From Rhizobium sp. RU20A (lineage in GTDB: Bacteria; Pseudomonadota; Alphaproteobacteria; Rhizobiales; Rhizobiaceae), in NCBI RefSeq assembly GCF_900155885.1, contig NZ_FTMB01000003.1:124001-188000 (forward strand): a stretch of 64,000 nt of DNA. Direction: 5' to 3'. The translations under genes and the position numbers were made by a program. Position 1 is the first letter of the stretch; every line of letters begins with the position of its first letter. Below, one piece after another: positions 1 to 10,579 of this stretch. The notes under the pieces were generated by a model. The model did no database searches. It was not told where the DNA came from and saw nothing but the letters and a program-made list of their open reading frames with translations.

Positions 1-230
1 TGCCGCTGCTCGACCGCTTCTATGACGCATGGTCGTTCAATGCGATCCCGCAATTCGGCAAGATGATCACCGGCGAGGCCGAGCCCTATCAGTATCTGGT
101 GGAATCCATCCGCAAGTTCCCCAACCAGGAGAATTTTGCCGCGATGATCCGCACCGCCGGCTTCTCGCGCGTCGGCTACACCAATTACACGGGCGGCATC
201 GCCGCGCTGCACTCTGGCTGGAAGCTCTAA
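1..230 (+). CDS. ubiE: UbiE methyltransferase, C-terminal end (partial)
   Basis: This is the 3' end of a gene that begins before the window; the first whole codon is at position 3 and TAA is at 228-230. The 75 visible residues contain the Y-x-x-L-x-E-S-I-R-x-F-P-x-Q and A-G-F-x-x-V stretches and the ending H-S-G-W-K-L. These are typical of the C-terminus of the SAM-dependent C-methyltransferase that methylates the benzoquinol ring in ubiquinone and menaquinone synthesis. The SAM-binding core is outside the window. ubiB starts 4 bases after the stop, as expected for the alphaproteobacterial ubiE-ubiB operon. Confidence 0.9.
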   Translation, partial: PLLDRFYDAWSFNAIPQFGKMITGEAEPYQYLVESIRKFPNQENFAAMIRTAGFSRVGYTNYTGGIAALHSGWKL

Positions 231-234
231 GCCG

Positions 235-1809
235 ATGAGCACGCCGGGAGCTTACTACCGCCTTGCCCGCATCGGCTATGTGCTGATCCGCGCCGGTGTC
301 TTCTCCGCCATCCCGCCGGAAAACCTGCCGCCGGCGCTTCGCGTCGTGCAGTCCGTCGCCGGCCTCTTCGAGCGGCGCGTCCGGTCCGGCGAGGATCGGC
401 GCGAGCGCGTGGCAAGGGCCATCGAACGTCTCGGCCCCTCCTACGTCAAGATGGGCCAGTTCCTCTCGACCCGTCCCGACGTGGTCGGCGCACAGTTCGC
501 CACCGACCTTGCGCTCCTGCAGGACCGTATGGCGACCTTCCCGCAGGCCGAGGCCGAGGCGATCATCGCCGGCTCGCTGGGGCGCAGCATTGCCGATCTC
601 TACGCCCGCTTCGATGCGCCGATCGCCGCGGCCTCGATCGCCCAGGTTCACCCCGCCGAAGTCGCCGACGGCAGCCAGCGACGCAAGGTGGCGGTGAAGG
701 TCGTGCGCCCGGGCGTACGCCAGCGCTTCGCGCAGGATCTGGAGGCCATGTATCTGGTCGCCCGTTTGCAGGAGCGCTACGTGCGCAATGCGCGGCGCCT
801 GCGCCCCGTCGAGGTCACCCGGACGCTCGAGCAGACCACCCGCATCGAGATGGACCTGCGCCTCGAAGCGGCCGCGCTGTCCGAAATCGCCGAGAATACC
901 GCCCACGACCAGGGCTTCCGCGTGCCCAAGGTGGACTGGGAGCGCACGGGCCGCGATGTCGTCACCATGGAATGGATCGACGGCACGCGCATGTCGGATC
1001 TCGACGCCCTGCGCCGAGCCGGTCATGACCTCAACCGTCTCGCCGATACGCTGATCCAGTCCTTCCTGCGTCACACGCTGCGCGACGGATTCTTTCATGC
1101 CGACATGCACCAGGGCAACCTGATGGTGGATGCGGCCGGCACGATCGTGGCCGTCGATTTCGGAATTGTCGGACGGCTCGGCAAGAAGGAACGCCGGTTC
1201 CTCGCCGAAATCCTCTATGGCTTCATCCAGCGCGACTATGCGCGCGTCGCGGCCGTGCATTTCGAGGCCGGCTATGTGCCCGGCCATCACGATGTGGCGA
1301 GCTTCGCCCAGGCAATCCGCGCCATCGGCGAGCCGATCCACGGCCAACCGGCCGAGACCATCTCCATGGCGCGGCTTTTGACTTTGCTCTTCGAGATCAC
1401 CGAGCTTTTCGACATGCAGACGCAGCCGCAGCTCGTCATGCTGCAGAAGACTATGGTGGTGGTGGAAGGCGTGGCGCGCACGCTTAATCCGCGCTTCAAT
1501 ATGTGGAAGGCGGCCGAACCCGTCGTCTCCGACTGGATCCGCGACAATCTCGGACCGAAGCGCATTCTCGTCGATATGCGCGAAGGCCTGTCGGCGGCCG
1601 TGCGGCTCGCCGAGGCAGCGCCGGAGATCGCGGCCAAGACCGAACAGTTCAGCCGCGACCTGACCTCCATGGCCGAGCATGGCCTGCGCTTCGACATCGC
1701 CACGGCAGAAGCGATCGGCGAGGCGGAGGCGCGCCACAGCCGTTCCGGACGCATCGCGCTCTGGGTCATCGCCATCGCCGCGGTCGTGATTGCCTGGCAC
1801 GTCGCCTGA
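235..1809 (+). CDS. ubiB: UbiB, atypical kinase/ATPase of ubiquinone biosynthesis
   Basis: This 524-aa protein of the UbiB/ADCK atypical kinase family is needed for ubiquinone synthesis, probably by moving or presenting lipid intermediates at the inner membrane. Visible hallmarks are the KxGQ motif (K72, in Y-V-K-M-G-Q-F-L), the alanine-rich loop ending A-Q-V-H (from A136), the catalytic stretch F-H-A-D-M-H-Q-G-N, and the D-F-G metal-binding motif (D308). A hydrophobic helix at about 505-522 anchors the C-terminus. Length and the position directly after ubiE match the family. The start is the ATG 4 bases after the ubiE stop, so translation is likely coupled. Confidence 0.95.
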   Translation: MSTPGAYYRLARIGYVLIRAGVFSAIPPENLPPALRVVQSVAGLFERRVRSGEDRRERVARAIERLGPSYVKMGQFLSTRPDVVGAQFATDLALLQDRMATFPQAEAEAIIAGSLGRSIADLYARFDAPIAAASIAQVHPAEVADGSQRRKVAVKVVRPGVRQRFAQDLEAMYLVARLQERYVRNARRLRPVEVTRTLEQTTRIEMDLRLEAAALSEIAENTAHDQGFRVPKVDWERTGRDVVTMEWIDGTRMSDLDALRRAGHDLNRLADTLIQSFLRHTLRDGFFHADMHQGNLMVDAAGTIVAVDFGIVGRLGKKERRFLAEILYGFIQRDYARVAAVHFEAGYVPGHHDVASFAQAIRAIGEPIHGQPAETISMARLLTLLFEITELFDMQTQPQLVMLQKTMVVVEGVARTLNPRFNMWKAAEPVVSDWIRDNLGPKRILVDMREGLSAAVRLAEAAPEIAAKTEQFSRDLTSMAEHGLRFDIATAEAIGEAEARHSRSGRIALWVIAIAAVVIAWHVA

Positions 1810-1943
1810 GCCTCGTCTGGCCCCCTTTCCCGGGGCTGAACTGCCTGTACCGCAGGGAACTGCAAGGCCCATTCCGAAGGGTTATTGTCTGATGAGGGTG
1901 GGATGGTCCTGCCCGAGATTCACGCATTCAGGGAGTTGGTTCC

Positions 1944-2189
1944 ATGCGCAAGATCATGATTGCAGGCCTCGTCGCACTCGGGGCAATCGTCTCCTCGGCC
2001 GCACCGTCGGCTGCCGGCGGCTTCACGCTCACCATCGGCACGGGGTATCATCAGGCCGAGGTTCTGCCGGTCGGCCACTATTACGGCCACCGGAAGCACT
2101 ATTACAAGCAGCACTGCTTCATCAAGAAGATCCGCAAGTACGACCATTACGGCAATCTCGTCGTCAAGCGCATCCGCGTCTGCCGCTGA
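1944..2189 (+). CDS. small secreted His/Tyr-rich protein
   Basis: An 81-aa protein with a clear signal peptide (M-R-K-I-M followed by a hydrophobic core, probable cleavage after A-A-P-S-A-A near residue 24). The mature part is short and rich in His, Tyr and Lys, with runs such as H-Y-Y-G-H and H-Y-Y-K-Q-H and two cysteines. The spacing before the ATG includes GGGAG. Small periplasmic proteins of this composition are common in rhizobia and mostly uncharacterised; metal binding is possible but only inferred from composition. It stands alone, with a strong hairpin 38 bases downstream. Confidence 0.6.
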   Translation: MRKIMIAGLVALGAIVSSAAPSAAGGFTLTIGTGYHQAEVLPVGHYYGHRKHYYKQHCFIKKIRKYDHYGNLVVKRIRVCR

Positions 2190-2226
2190 CACGTGCCAGA
2201 CGTCACGGCATGCGCGTCTTGCGATC

Positions 2227-2256
2227 GCCAGCCCGGCCCAATGTCGCCGGGCTGGC
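2227..2256 (+). terminator. GC-rich hairpin after the small secreted protein
   Basis: Perfect 11-bp stem (2227-2237 with 2246-2256) and an 8-base loop. There is no strong T-run, but the position between the small protein gene and the efflux operon suggests a terminator. Confidence 0.5.
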
Positions 2257-2394
2257 ATTCCAGCATGCCGGATCTGCCATCGCCTCGGCTGTCTTCACCG
2301 CGACGTGTCTGGCTGCGGCAATTTTCCTGCATGCCCGGGGCTTGGAAGGGCGTGAACGGAACACAATCTCCCGTTAAGGAGAGCTGACCGCCGA

Positions 2395-3669
2395 ATGTCC
2401 GGCCGCGCGCCCCCTTGGAGTAACCCCGTATCCATGGCATCCCTTCGCGATCCGCAACCGGCAACCCCCACCACCGATGCTCCCGCCTCGATCGTCACCC
2501 CACCCACCCGGGTCAAGCGGCGGGGCAAGGGCAGGCGCTGGCTGGTTCTACTGGTAGTGCTGGCGCTGGCGGGTGGCGCAGGCGCCTATGTGTTTTATTC
2601 CGGCGAACAGAAGACGCAGGCCAATGTGCTGACTGACAGGGTGTCGCGCGGCGACATCGAAAGCCTTGTCACAGCAACCGGCGTCGTGAAGCCCTTCAAG
2701 GACGTGGACGTCGGCGCGCAGGTCTCCGGCCAGTTGCTGCGCATTCCCGTGGAGATCGGCGACCAGGTGAAGCAGGGCGACCTGATCGCGGAAATCGATC
2801 CCGCCTCCATCAAGACGCAGATCGAGATCGCCGAGGCTGAGCTCGCCAATCTGAAGGCGCAGTTGGCCGGTCGGCAGGCGCAGGCCACGCTCGCGGCGCG
2901 CACGCTGGCGCGCCAGCAGGCGCTCGTCAAAGCCAATGGCGCCGCACAGGCCGCGCTCGATGAGGCCGAGGCGGCGGAGGCCGGCGCACGCGCCGATATC
3001 GATGCGCTGAACGCGCAGATCCGCAAGCAGGAGGCGGCGCTCAAAGATGCCGGCATCAGTCTCGGCCACACACAGATCTATGCCCCCATGGCCGGCACCG
3101 TCGTCGATATTGCCGCCACGGAGGGTCAGACGCTGAACGCCAACCAGACGACGCCGACCATCGCCACGCTCGCCGACCTCTCGACCATGACGATCGAGGC
3201 CGATGTCTCGGAGGCGGATGTGAGCCGGCTCAAGGTCGGCATGCCGGTCTATTTCACCCTGCTCGGTGCGCCGGACCTGCGCATCGAAGGCAAGCTCCGG
3301 CAGGTGAAGCCGAAGCCCTCGACCGAAAACAACGTCGTGCTCTACTCCGCCCTCTTCGACGTGCCGAATGCCGAGGGGCGGCTGATGATCGATATGACGG
3401 CGGAAGTGTTCTTCGTGGAGGCTTCCGCGAAGAACGTGCTCATCGTACCGCTGACGGCGCTATCTCGGGACCGCGACGGCAAGGCTGAGGTGACGGTGAC
3501 GACGCCCAGCGGCGGGCGCGAGACGCGCACGATCGAAACGGGCCTGCGCGACCGCCTTTCCGTCGAGGTGCGCTCCGGCCTTTCGGAAGGCGACACCGTC
3601 GTGACCGGCCAGGCCTCCGAGCGCTCCGGCCAACAGCGGCGCGGCGGCGGCATGCCGCGGCTCTTCTGA
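2395..3669 (+). CDS. macA: MacA-type periplasmic adaptor (HlyD/RND membrane fusion protein)
   Basis: A 424-aa membrane fusion protein. It has a cytoplasmic Pro-rich tail, one signal-anchor helix (about 48-66), then a lipoyl/barrel-sandwich half, a long Ala/Gln/Glu-rich coiled-coil hairpin (about 140-220), the second lipoyl half (A-P-M-A-G-T-V-V-D) and beta-barrel and membrane-proximal domains. It would link the inner-membrane MacB-type transporter to an outer-membrane channel. The ATG at 2395 has AAGGAGAG about 11 bases upstream; the ATG at 2434 is a possible alternative. macB begins 10 bases downstream. No TolC-type gene is adjacent. The substrate (macrolide, peptide or siderophore) cannot be told from sequence. 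Confidence 0.85.
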   Translation: MSGRAPPWSNPVSMASLRDPQPATPTTDAPASIVTPPTRVKRRGKGRRWLVLLVVLALAGGAGAYVFYSGEQKTQANVLTDRVSRGDIESLVTATGVVKPFKDVDVGAQVSGQLLRIPVEIGDQVKQGDLIAEIDPASIKTQIEIAEAELANLKAQLAGRQAQATLAARTLARQQALVKANGAAQAALDEAEAAEAGARADIDALNAQIRKQEAALKDAGISLGHTQIYAPMAGTVVDIAATEGQTLNANQTTPTIATLADLSTMTIEADVSEADVSRLKVGMPVYFTLLGAPDLRIEGKLRQVKPKPSTENNVVLYSALFDVPNAEGRLMIDMTAEVFFVEASAKNVLIVPLTALSRDRDGKAEVTVTTPSGGRETRTIETGLRDRLSVEVRSGLSEGDTVVTGQASERSGQQRRGGGMPRLF

Positions 3670-3679
3670 GGCCCGGCCC

Positions 3680-5638
<1,959 letters not shown>

Positions 5639-5732
5639 CCATCCAACGAGGCCGCGCATTCCCACGGCAGCGCGATTGCGCTAAGTCCTTGCCGATGTTC
5701 CCAATCGCTTTCGAAACCTCAGGGGCGAACGC

Positions 5733-6947
5733 ATGGCACTTGGCGGCAAACGCATCCTTCTCATCATCGCCGGCGGCATCGCGGCCTATAAGAGCCTCGA
5801 CCTCATCCGCCGGCTGAAGGAACGGGGCGCCAGCGTCGTGCCGGTCATGACGGCCGGCGCGCAGCAGTTCATCACGCCGCTCGCCGTCGGCGCACTCTCG
5901 GGCGGGCACGTCTTCACCGAGCTCTTCTCCCGCGAGGACGAGCAGGATGTCGGCCATATCCGGCTGGCGCGCGAGGTCGATGCGATCGTGATCGCACCCG
6001 CGACGGCCGACCTGATGGCGAAGATGGCGAACGGTTTTGCCGACGATCTCGCCAGCACGGTGCTGCTTGCCACCGACCGGCCGGTGCTGGCCGCCCCCGC
6101 CATGAACCCGAAGATGTGGAGCCATCCGGCCACGCGTCGCAACGTCGCAACACTGGCGAAGGATGGCATCCGCCTCATAGGCCCCGCCGCCGGCGAGATG
6201 GCCGAGCGCGGCGAGGCCGGAACAGGCCGCATGGTCGAGCCCATGGAGATCGTCACGGCGCTGGAGGCGCTGTTCTCCGACACCGAGGAGAAGCCGCTCG
6301 CCGGCCGCCGCGCCATCGTCACCTCAGGCCCGACCCATGAGCCGATCGACCCGGTGCGCTACATCGCCAACCGCTCCTCCGGCCGGCAGGGTCATGCGAT
6401 CGCGGCTGCGCTTGCGCAGCTCGGCGCCGACGTCACGCTTGTCAGTGGGCCCGTCTCCATCCCCGATCCCGCAGGTGTGCAAACAATCCATGTGGAGCGG
6501 GCCGAGGAGATGCTGTCGGCCGTTCTGAGCGCCCTGCCGGCCGACATTGCCGTCATGGTCGCGGCCGTTGCCGACTGGCGGGTTGCCTCCAGTTCCGACG
6601 AGAAGATCAAGAAGGCGCCCGGCGAGGGGCCGCCGACCCTGTCGCTTGCCGAAAACCCCGATATCCTCAGCACCATCGGCCATCATGAAAAACGCCCGCG
6701 CATCGTCGTGGGCTTTGCGGCGGAAACGCAGACGCTGATCGAGAACGCGACCCGCAAGCTCGAGAGAAAGGGGGCGGACTTCATCGTCGCCAACGATGTC
6801 TCGCCCGAAACCGGCATCATGGGCGGCATGCGCAACGAGGTACGCCTCGTCAGCCGCGCGGGCGTCGAGGACTGGCCCGATATGGACAAGGATGCGGTTG
6901 CCAACAAACTCGCCAGGCGGATTGCCGAGATGCTGGCGAAAGCCTGA
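5733..6947 (+). CDS. coaBC: bifunctional phosphopantothenoylcysteine decarboxylase/synthase CoaBC
   Basis: A 404-aa flavoprotein catalysing two steps of coenzyme A synthesis: ligation of cysteine to 4'-phosphopantothenate (CoaB) and decarboxylation to 4'-phosphopantetheine (CoaC). The N-terminal CoaC domain has the flavin-binding I-A-G-G-I-A-A-Y-K start and the P-A-M-N-P-K-M-W substrate clamp (122-129). The C-terminal CoaB domain begins near T-S-G-P-T-H-E-P-I-D-P-V-R and contains N-R-S-S-G and a N-D-V-S loop. The length matches the family. The stop directly abuts the convergent amidotransferase gene, with no spacer. Confidence 0.95.
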   Translation: MALGGKRILLIIAGGIAAYKSLDLIRRLKERGASVVPVMTAGAQQFITPLAVGALSGGHVFTELFSREDEQDVGHIRLAREVDAIVIAPATADLMAKMANGFADDLASTVLLATDRPVLAAPAMNPKMWSHPATRRNVATLAKDGIRLIGPAAGEMAERGEAGTGRMVEPMEIVTALEALFSDTEEKPLAGRRAIVTSGPTHEPIDPVRYIANRSSGRQGHAIAAALAQLGADVTLVSGPVSIPDPAGVQTIHVERAEEMLSAVLSALPADIAVMVAAVADWRVASSSDEKIKKAPGEGPPTLSLAENPDILSTIGHHEKRPRIVVGFAAETQTLIENATRKLERKGADFIVANDVSPETGIMGGMRNEVRLVSRAGVEDWPDMDKDAVANKLARRIAEMLAKA

Positions 6948-7775
6948 TCAGAACGTCCGGGCGGAAGGACGGGCCGGCATCGGGGCCGGTTCTGCACCCG
7001 CAACCGGATTGAAGACGCGCATGTCGATGCCGTTTTCACCGACGATCACCGCCGTGCCGTCGGGAATTTCCACCCAGGCCTCGTCGTCATCGTTCAGCGG
7101 CTCCGACACCAGACAGTAGCCGCCAGCCCGGCCCATGGGCGCGGCATAGAGCGTGGGTGCGCGCCAGTCCGTCGCATAGCGCACGGCGTAAAGGCCATGG
7201 CCATCCGAAAAGGCTGCCGTGAAGCGGATCAGAGGCGGCGTGCCCATATGGTCCGAAAGGCGCTCGACGAAGGCGATCGTCTCGGCCATGGCGGCCAGCG
7301 GATCGCGGTCGAGGCCGAATTGCAGGGCGAGCAGGAAGAGCAGCTCTGAATCCGTCGTGCCGGTGCGGGCAGCGTAGAGATCGTTGTCGAGCATGCTTTC
7401 CATGGGCCGGCGCAACTGCTCGAAGCCGTTGATCTGACCATTGTGCATGAATGACCACCGACCGAAGACGAAGGGATGGCAGTTGTCGCGGCGCGTGCCG
7501 CCGCCCGTCGCGGCGCGCACATGGGCGAGAAAGAGCGGTGAGCGGATCTGCCGGGCGATGCTTTTCAGGTTGCAGTCCGACCAGGCCGGCAGAATATCGC
7601 GATAGCGCCCCGGCTCCGGGCGGTCGCCATACCAGGCGATGCCGAAACCATCGCCATTCGTTGCGGTCTTGGCGCGGGTGGCGCAGTGCGACTGCTCGAT
7701 CAGCGAATGGGCAGGGGAGGAAACGATGTCCTCCAGAAAAAGCGGCTCTCCGCGATAGGCTGCCCAACGGCACAT
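6948..7775 (-). CDS. class II glutamine amidotransferase (YafJ/EgtC-like)
   Basis: A 275-aa Ntn-type glutaminase domain protein. The start is the ATG at 7775, giving M-C-R-W-A-A-Y, because class II amidotransferases use Cys2 as nucleophile after removal of Met1; the longer reading frame upstream would bury this Cys. Other family features are H-C-A-T-R, the N-G-D-G-F-G-I-A-W-Y stretch, H-V-R-A-A-T-G-G and N-C-H-P-F, and F-M-H-N-G-Q-I. It has no synthase domain, so it resembles the standalone YafJ/DUF3943-free type; its ammonia acceptor is unknown. It is convergent with coaBC and divergent from the RpiR regulator. Confidence 0.85.
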   Translation of the reverse strand: MCRWAAYRGEPLFLEDIVSSPAHSLIEQSHCATRAKTATNGDGFGIAWYGDRPEPGRYRDILPAWSDCNLKSIARQIRSPLFLAHVRAATGGGTRRDNCHPFVFGRWSFMHNGQINGFEQLRRPMESMLDNDLYAARTGTTDSELLFLLALQFGLDRDPLAAMAETIAFVERLSDHMGTPPLIRFTAAFSDGHGLYAVRYATDWRAPTLYAAPMGRAGGYCLVSEPLNDDDEAWVEIPDGTAVIVGENGIDMRVFNPVAGAEPAPMPARPSARTF

Positions 7776-8094
7776 GATGCTCACTCCACGGCCCGGTGCC
7801 TGCCTCCTCACACTCGGAAACAGGCCGACTCGCCGTTCTCATTGAAACTGTTAACCATGCGGAAGCCCCACTTTCCAACGCAATTTGGTAAAAATGCGTT
7901 AACGATGATGCGACATCCGTCATTTGCCACCATCGCGCATGCTCGCCCAGCCCGCGGTTTCCCTGGAAACACGGCGCTTTGCGGCTGCCATGTCTTGCTC
8001 TTGCGTGCCAGCCCAATAGAATGACTGTTCCGCTTTTCGAATTCCTGATCCATTTCGGGGGATGCGTGGGGCGATGGATCTTAAGGGGACGAGC
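7776..8094. other. intergenic region between divergent amidotransferase and RpiR genes
   Basis: About 319 bases without a supported gene. The stretch 7845-7915 is richer in A and T than its surroundings and contains two GTTAAC hexamers and a short inverted pair AACGCA/TGCGTT, so both divergent promoters may lie here. No defined operator or RNA was recognised. Confidence 0.35.
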
Positions 8095-8937
8095 ATGACG
8101 CAAGAGGAGATGGCGGCGCAGGCGCCGGAGGATTTCGAGGGGCTGAAGATCCTCATCCTCGAGCGCAAGACGAGCCTGCCGAAACGACTGAAGCAGGTGG
8201 CGGCCTTCACGCTCGATCATCCCGAGGAAGTCGCCTTTGGTACGGCGGCGAGCATTGCGGGGGCCGCGCAGGTGCAGCCCTCCACCCTCGTTCGCTTCGC
8301 CCAGCATTTCGGCTATGACGGCTTTTCAGCCCTGCAGCAGGTGTTTCAGGCGCGGCTGAAGGAGCGAGCGCCAGGCTATGAGGATCGGCTGAAGGCGCTC
8401 GGCGAAAACGGCCACGATGCGCGCGAAAGCGGCGCGATCTTCAACGGCTTCGTCGCGGCGGCCCATCGCTCGCTCGACAATGCCGCCCGCGCCATCGATC
8501 CCGTCGCCTTCGAACAGGCGGTCGAAATCCTCGGCTCGGCCGAGACGATCCTGCTGATCGCCAAGCGTCGCTCCTATCCGCTGACCAGCTACATGGCCTA
8601 TGCCTTCGGCAAGCTGAAGGTGCCCTACCGTCTGATCGGCAGCGCCGCCGGCATTGATGACGACCTGATCGCCATGGCTGGGCCCCGCGATGCGGGCTTT
8701 GCCGTGTCCTTTTCGCCCTATGCCTCCGAAAGCGTCACGCAGGCCCGCAACCTCTCGGCCCGCGGCGTGCCCGTGGTGTCGCTGACCGATTCGGCCTTCT
8801 CGCCGCTCGCCGAATCCTCGGCCGTCTGGTTCGAGCTCGCCGAAGCCGACCACGCCGGCTTCCGGTCGTTGTCGGCCAGCATGGCCTTTGCCATGGCGCT
8901 GACAGTGGCGGTGGCGGAGAAGCGGCAGCGTGGCTGA
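8095..8937 (+). CDS. RpiR-family transcriptional regulator (HTH plus SIS domain)
   Basis: A 280-aa regulator with an N-terminal RpiR-type helix-turn-helix (about 20-95, containing A-A-S-I-A-G-A-A-Q-V-Q-P-S-T-L-V-R-F and L-G/F-G-Y-x-G-F) and a C-terminal SIS sugar-phosphate-binding domain (about 115-270). Such proteins usually sense phosphosugars. The chosen ATG has AAGGGGA six bases upstream; an in-frame ATG at 8062 would add 11 residues. The adjacent genes are an amidotransferase and a convergent permease, neither an obvious sugar target, so the regulated pathway is not evident. Its stop is 23 bases from the convergent permease stop. Confidence 0.88.
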   Translation: MTQEEMAAQAPEDFEGLKILILERKTSLPKRLKQVAAFTLDHPEEVAFGTAASIAGAAQVQPSTLVRFAQHFGYDGFSALQQVFQARLKERAPGYEDRLKALGENGHDARESGAIFNGFVAAAHRSLDNAARAIDPVAFEQAVEILGSAETILLIAKRRSYPLTSYMAYAFGKLKVPYRLIGSAAGIDDDLIAMAGPRDAGFAVSFSPYASESVTQARNLSARGVPVVSLTDSAFSPLAESSAVWFELAEADHAGFRSLSASMAFAMALTVAVAEKRQRG

Positions 8938-8960
8938 CTGCGCCCCGGCCGCCTCTCTCC

Positions 8961-10205
8961 TTACGTTGTCGCCGCCCTTGTCCGGCGGGCCAGCCGGCGC
9001 GTGGTGTAGACCACGGCGACGGCGGAGATGGCGGTGGAGAGCGCAAACAGCGCGGGATAGCCGAGCGCATCGGCCAGCACGCCCGCCAGCATCGATCCCA
9101 CGAGATAGACGACGAGCTGGGCGCAGGCGAGGATGGTGAAATCCGTGCCTGGCTGGCGGCCGGAGGCCACGCCCATGAAGAGGCTGTAGAGCGCGACGAT
9201 CTCCATGTAGCGGATCAGCGTCTGGAAACCGGCGGCCCCCAGCAGCGGAATGGTGCCCGTCAGAGCGCCGGCTGCATGCAGGAAGAACAGGAAGAAGCAG
9301 AGCGTGCGCAAGGCGCCGAGCAGACCGAGCGTCGCGCCCTCGCCGATGCGGCGCAGGCAGAGCGCGGCGATGAGCGACCCGCCAATGCCTGCCGTGGCAG
9401 CCGAAACCCCGCTGAGATAGCCGATCCAGGAGAGCGGCAAGCCGGCATCGACGAGATAGGGCCCCTCCATCGCCTTCATCAACCCCTCGCTCGCCCGGTA
9501 GACGAGGGCAACGACGAGGATGTCGCGGGTTTCGGGCCGCGCGAGGAAGGCCCTGAGGCTCGGTCGCTCGCGCACTCTCGCCGCGGAGCCGTCGTCCTCC
9601 TCCATCAAAAGCGCGGCAGCGAGTGGCAAGGTGGCGATCACCGCCATCACCACCATGGTCGCCGGCCAGCCGATCCAGCCGTAAAGCAACAGCGCCAGCG
9701 TTCCGCCGACGATGACGCTGAGGGCCACCGCCCCGCCCTGGATGGCATTGCCGGTGGCGCGATCCTCGGCCGAGAGCATGATGGTCGCGTAGCCGTCGGT
9801 GGCGATGTCCTGCGTCGAGGTGAGGACCGAAATAAGAAGGCCGATGATGAAGATGGCGACCACATCGGTCGGTGCCACGAAGGCGAGCGAGAGGATGACC
9901 AGCGCCGTCAGCGACTGCGTGATGACGATCCAGCCGCGGCGATGGCCGATGGCGAGCGGCGTGATCCGATCCACCAGCGGCGCCCAGAGAAACTTGATGA
10001 CGAGCGGCAGCATCAGTAGCGCCATGAAGCCGAGTGTGGTGCGCGAGACGCCCTGTTCGCGCAGGATCGGCGGCAGCGCGGCGACGATCAGGTAGCCGGG
10101 AATGCCCTGGGCCAGATAAAGGCCGGCCAGAACGACGAAAAGGCGCATCCGGCTGACCGGCCCGGCACCGGCCCTCCCGTGCGCGACAGTCGATCTCAGG
10201 GACAT
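8961..10205 (-). CDS. RhtX/FptX-type siderophore permease (MFS)
   Basis: A 414-aa major facilitator protein with about 12 hydrophobic helices. It starts G-L-Y-L-A-Q-G-I-P-G-Y, has the loop L-V-D-R-I-T-P, and the D-I-A-T-D-G-Y-A motif in the fourth/fifth helix region, which I associate with the AmpG-related RhtX/FptX family. These single-protein inner-membrane permeases import ferric siderophores (rhizobactin 1021, pyochelin) without an ABC transporter. Its place downstream of a TonB-dependent receptor and an AraC regulator supports that role. The start overlaps the preceding 127-aa gene by 10 bases. M20, just before the first helix, is an alternative start. Confidence 0.82.
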   Translation of the reverse strand: MSLRSTVAHGRAGAGPVSRMRLFVVLAGLYLAQGIPGYLIVAALPPILREQGVSRTTLGFMALLMLPLVIKFLWAPLVDRITPLAIGHRRGWIVITQSLTALVILSLAFVAPTDVVAIFIIGLLISVLTSTQDIATDGYATIMLSAEDRATGNAIQGGAVALSVIVGGTLALLLYGWIGWPATMVVMAVIATLPLAAALLMEEDDGSAARVRERPSLRAFLARPETRDILVVALVYRASEGLMKAMEGPYLVDAGLPLSWIGYLSGVSAATAGIGGSLIAALCLRRIGEGATLGLLGALRTLCFFLFFLHAAGALTGTIPLLGAAGFQTLIRYMEIVALYSLFMGVASGRQPGTDFTILACAQLVVYLVGSMLAGVLADALGYPALFALSTAISAVAVVYTTRRLARRTRAATT

Positions 10206-10579
10206 GGCAGTTCCTCCCGCTCCAGATAGGCGCGAACGAACGCAAACGCGGCCTCGGCGTCACGCGTGGCCAGAACCGGCAGGCCCCACAGGCGCGCGAA
10301 GGACTGCCGCTGGCGCTCGGTGGGGTCGTCGCGCACGATCCCCACCGCACGACAGCAGGCCGAAACCTGCACGCGCGTTCGCTTGGCCCAGAGCGACTGC
10401 CACACTTCCCCCTCGCGGGAGAGATGCATGTGCCCCCGCATCTCCACCACCAGCGCGTAAGGGCCGGCGCGCTCGCCGACCGTCTCCAGGGCGGCGCGGT
10501 AGGCGTCCTCGTCGCCGTCCGTCCAGGGCGGCGCGAGGAGCAGGTGCACGATGCCGGCCTCTTGCGTCATGCGGATCAT
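10196..10579 (-). CDS. small protein of the siderophore locus, possibly STAS-like
   Basis: A 127-aa soluble protein with no signal peptide. Its ATG overlaps the receptor stop as TGATG and its end overlaps the permease start by 10 bases, so it is translationally coupled in a three-gene operon. The alternation of short strands and helices, with A-L-V-V-E-M-R-G-H-M as a central strand and a C-terminal E-A-A-F-A-F-V-R-A-Y-L helix, is reminiscent of SpoIIAA/SEC14-like STAS domains; this is a weak, fold-level inference. Two adjacent Cys (C-C at about 75) are notable. A role in siderophore uptake or iron release is suggested only by context. Confidence 0.7.
   Translation of the reverse strand: MIRMTQEAGIVHLLLAPPWTDGDEDAYRAALETVGERAGPYALVVEMRGHMHLSREGEVWQSLWAKRTRVQVSACCRAVGIVRDDPTERQRQSFARLWGLPVLATRDAEAAFAFVRAYLEREELPCP

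Noticed and set aside
67-1872. 601-codon open frame on the minus strand opposite ubiB
   Set aside because: It lies fully over ubiB, whose motifs are clear, and its translation is Arg/Gly/His-rich shadow sequence typical of high-GC genomes.
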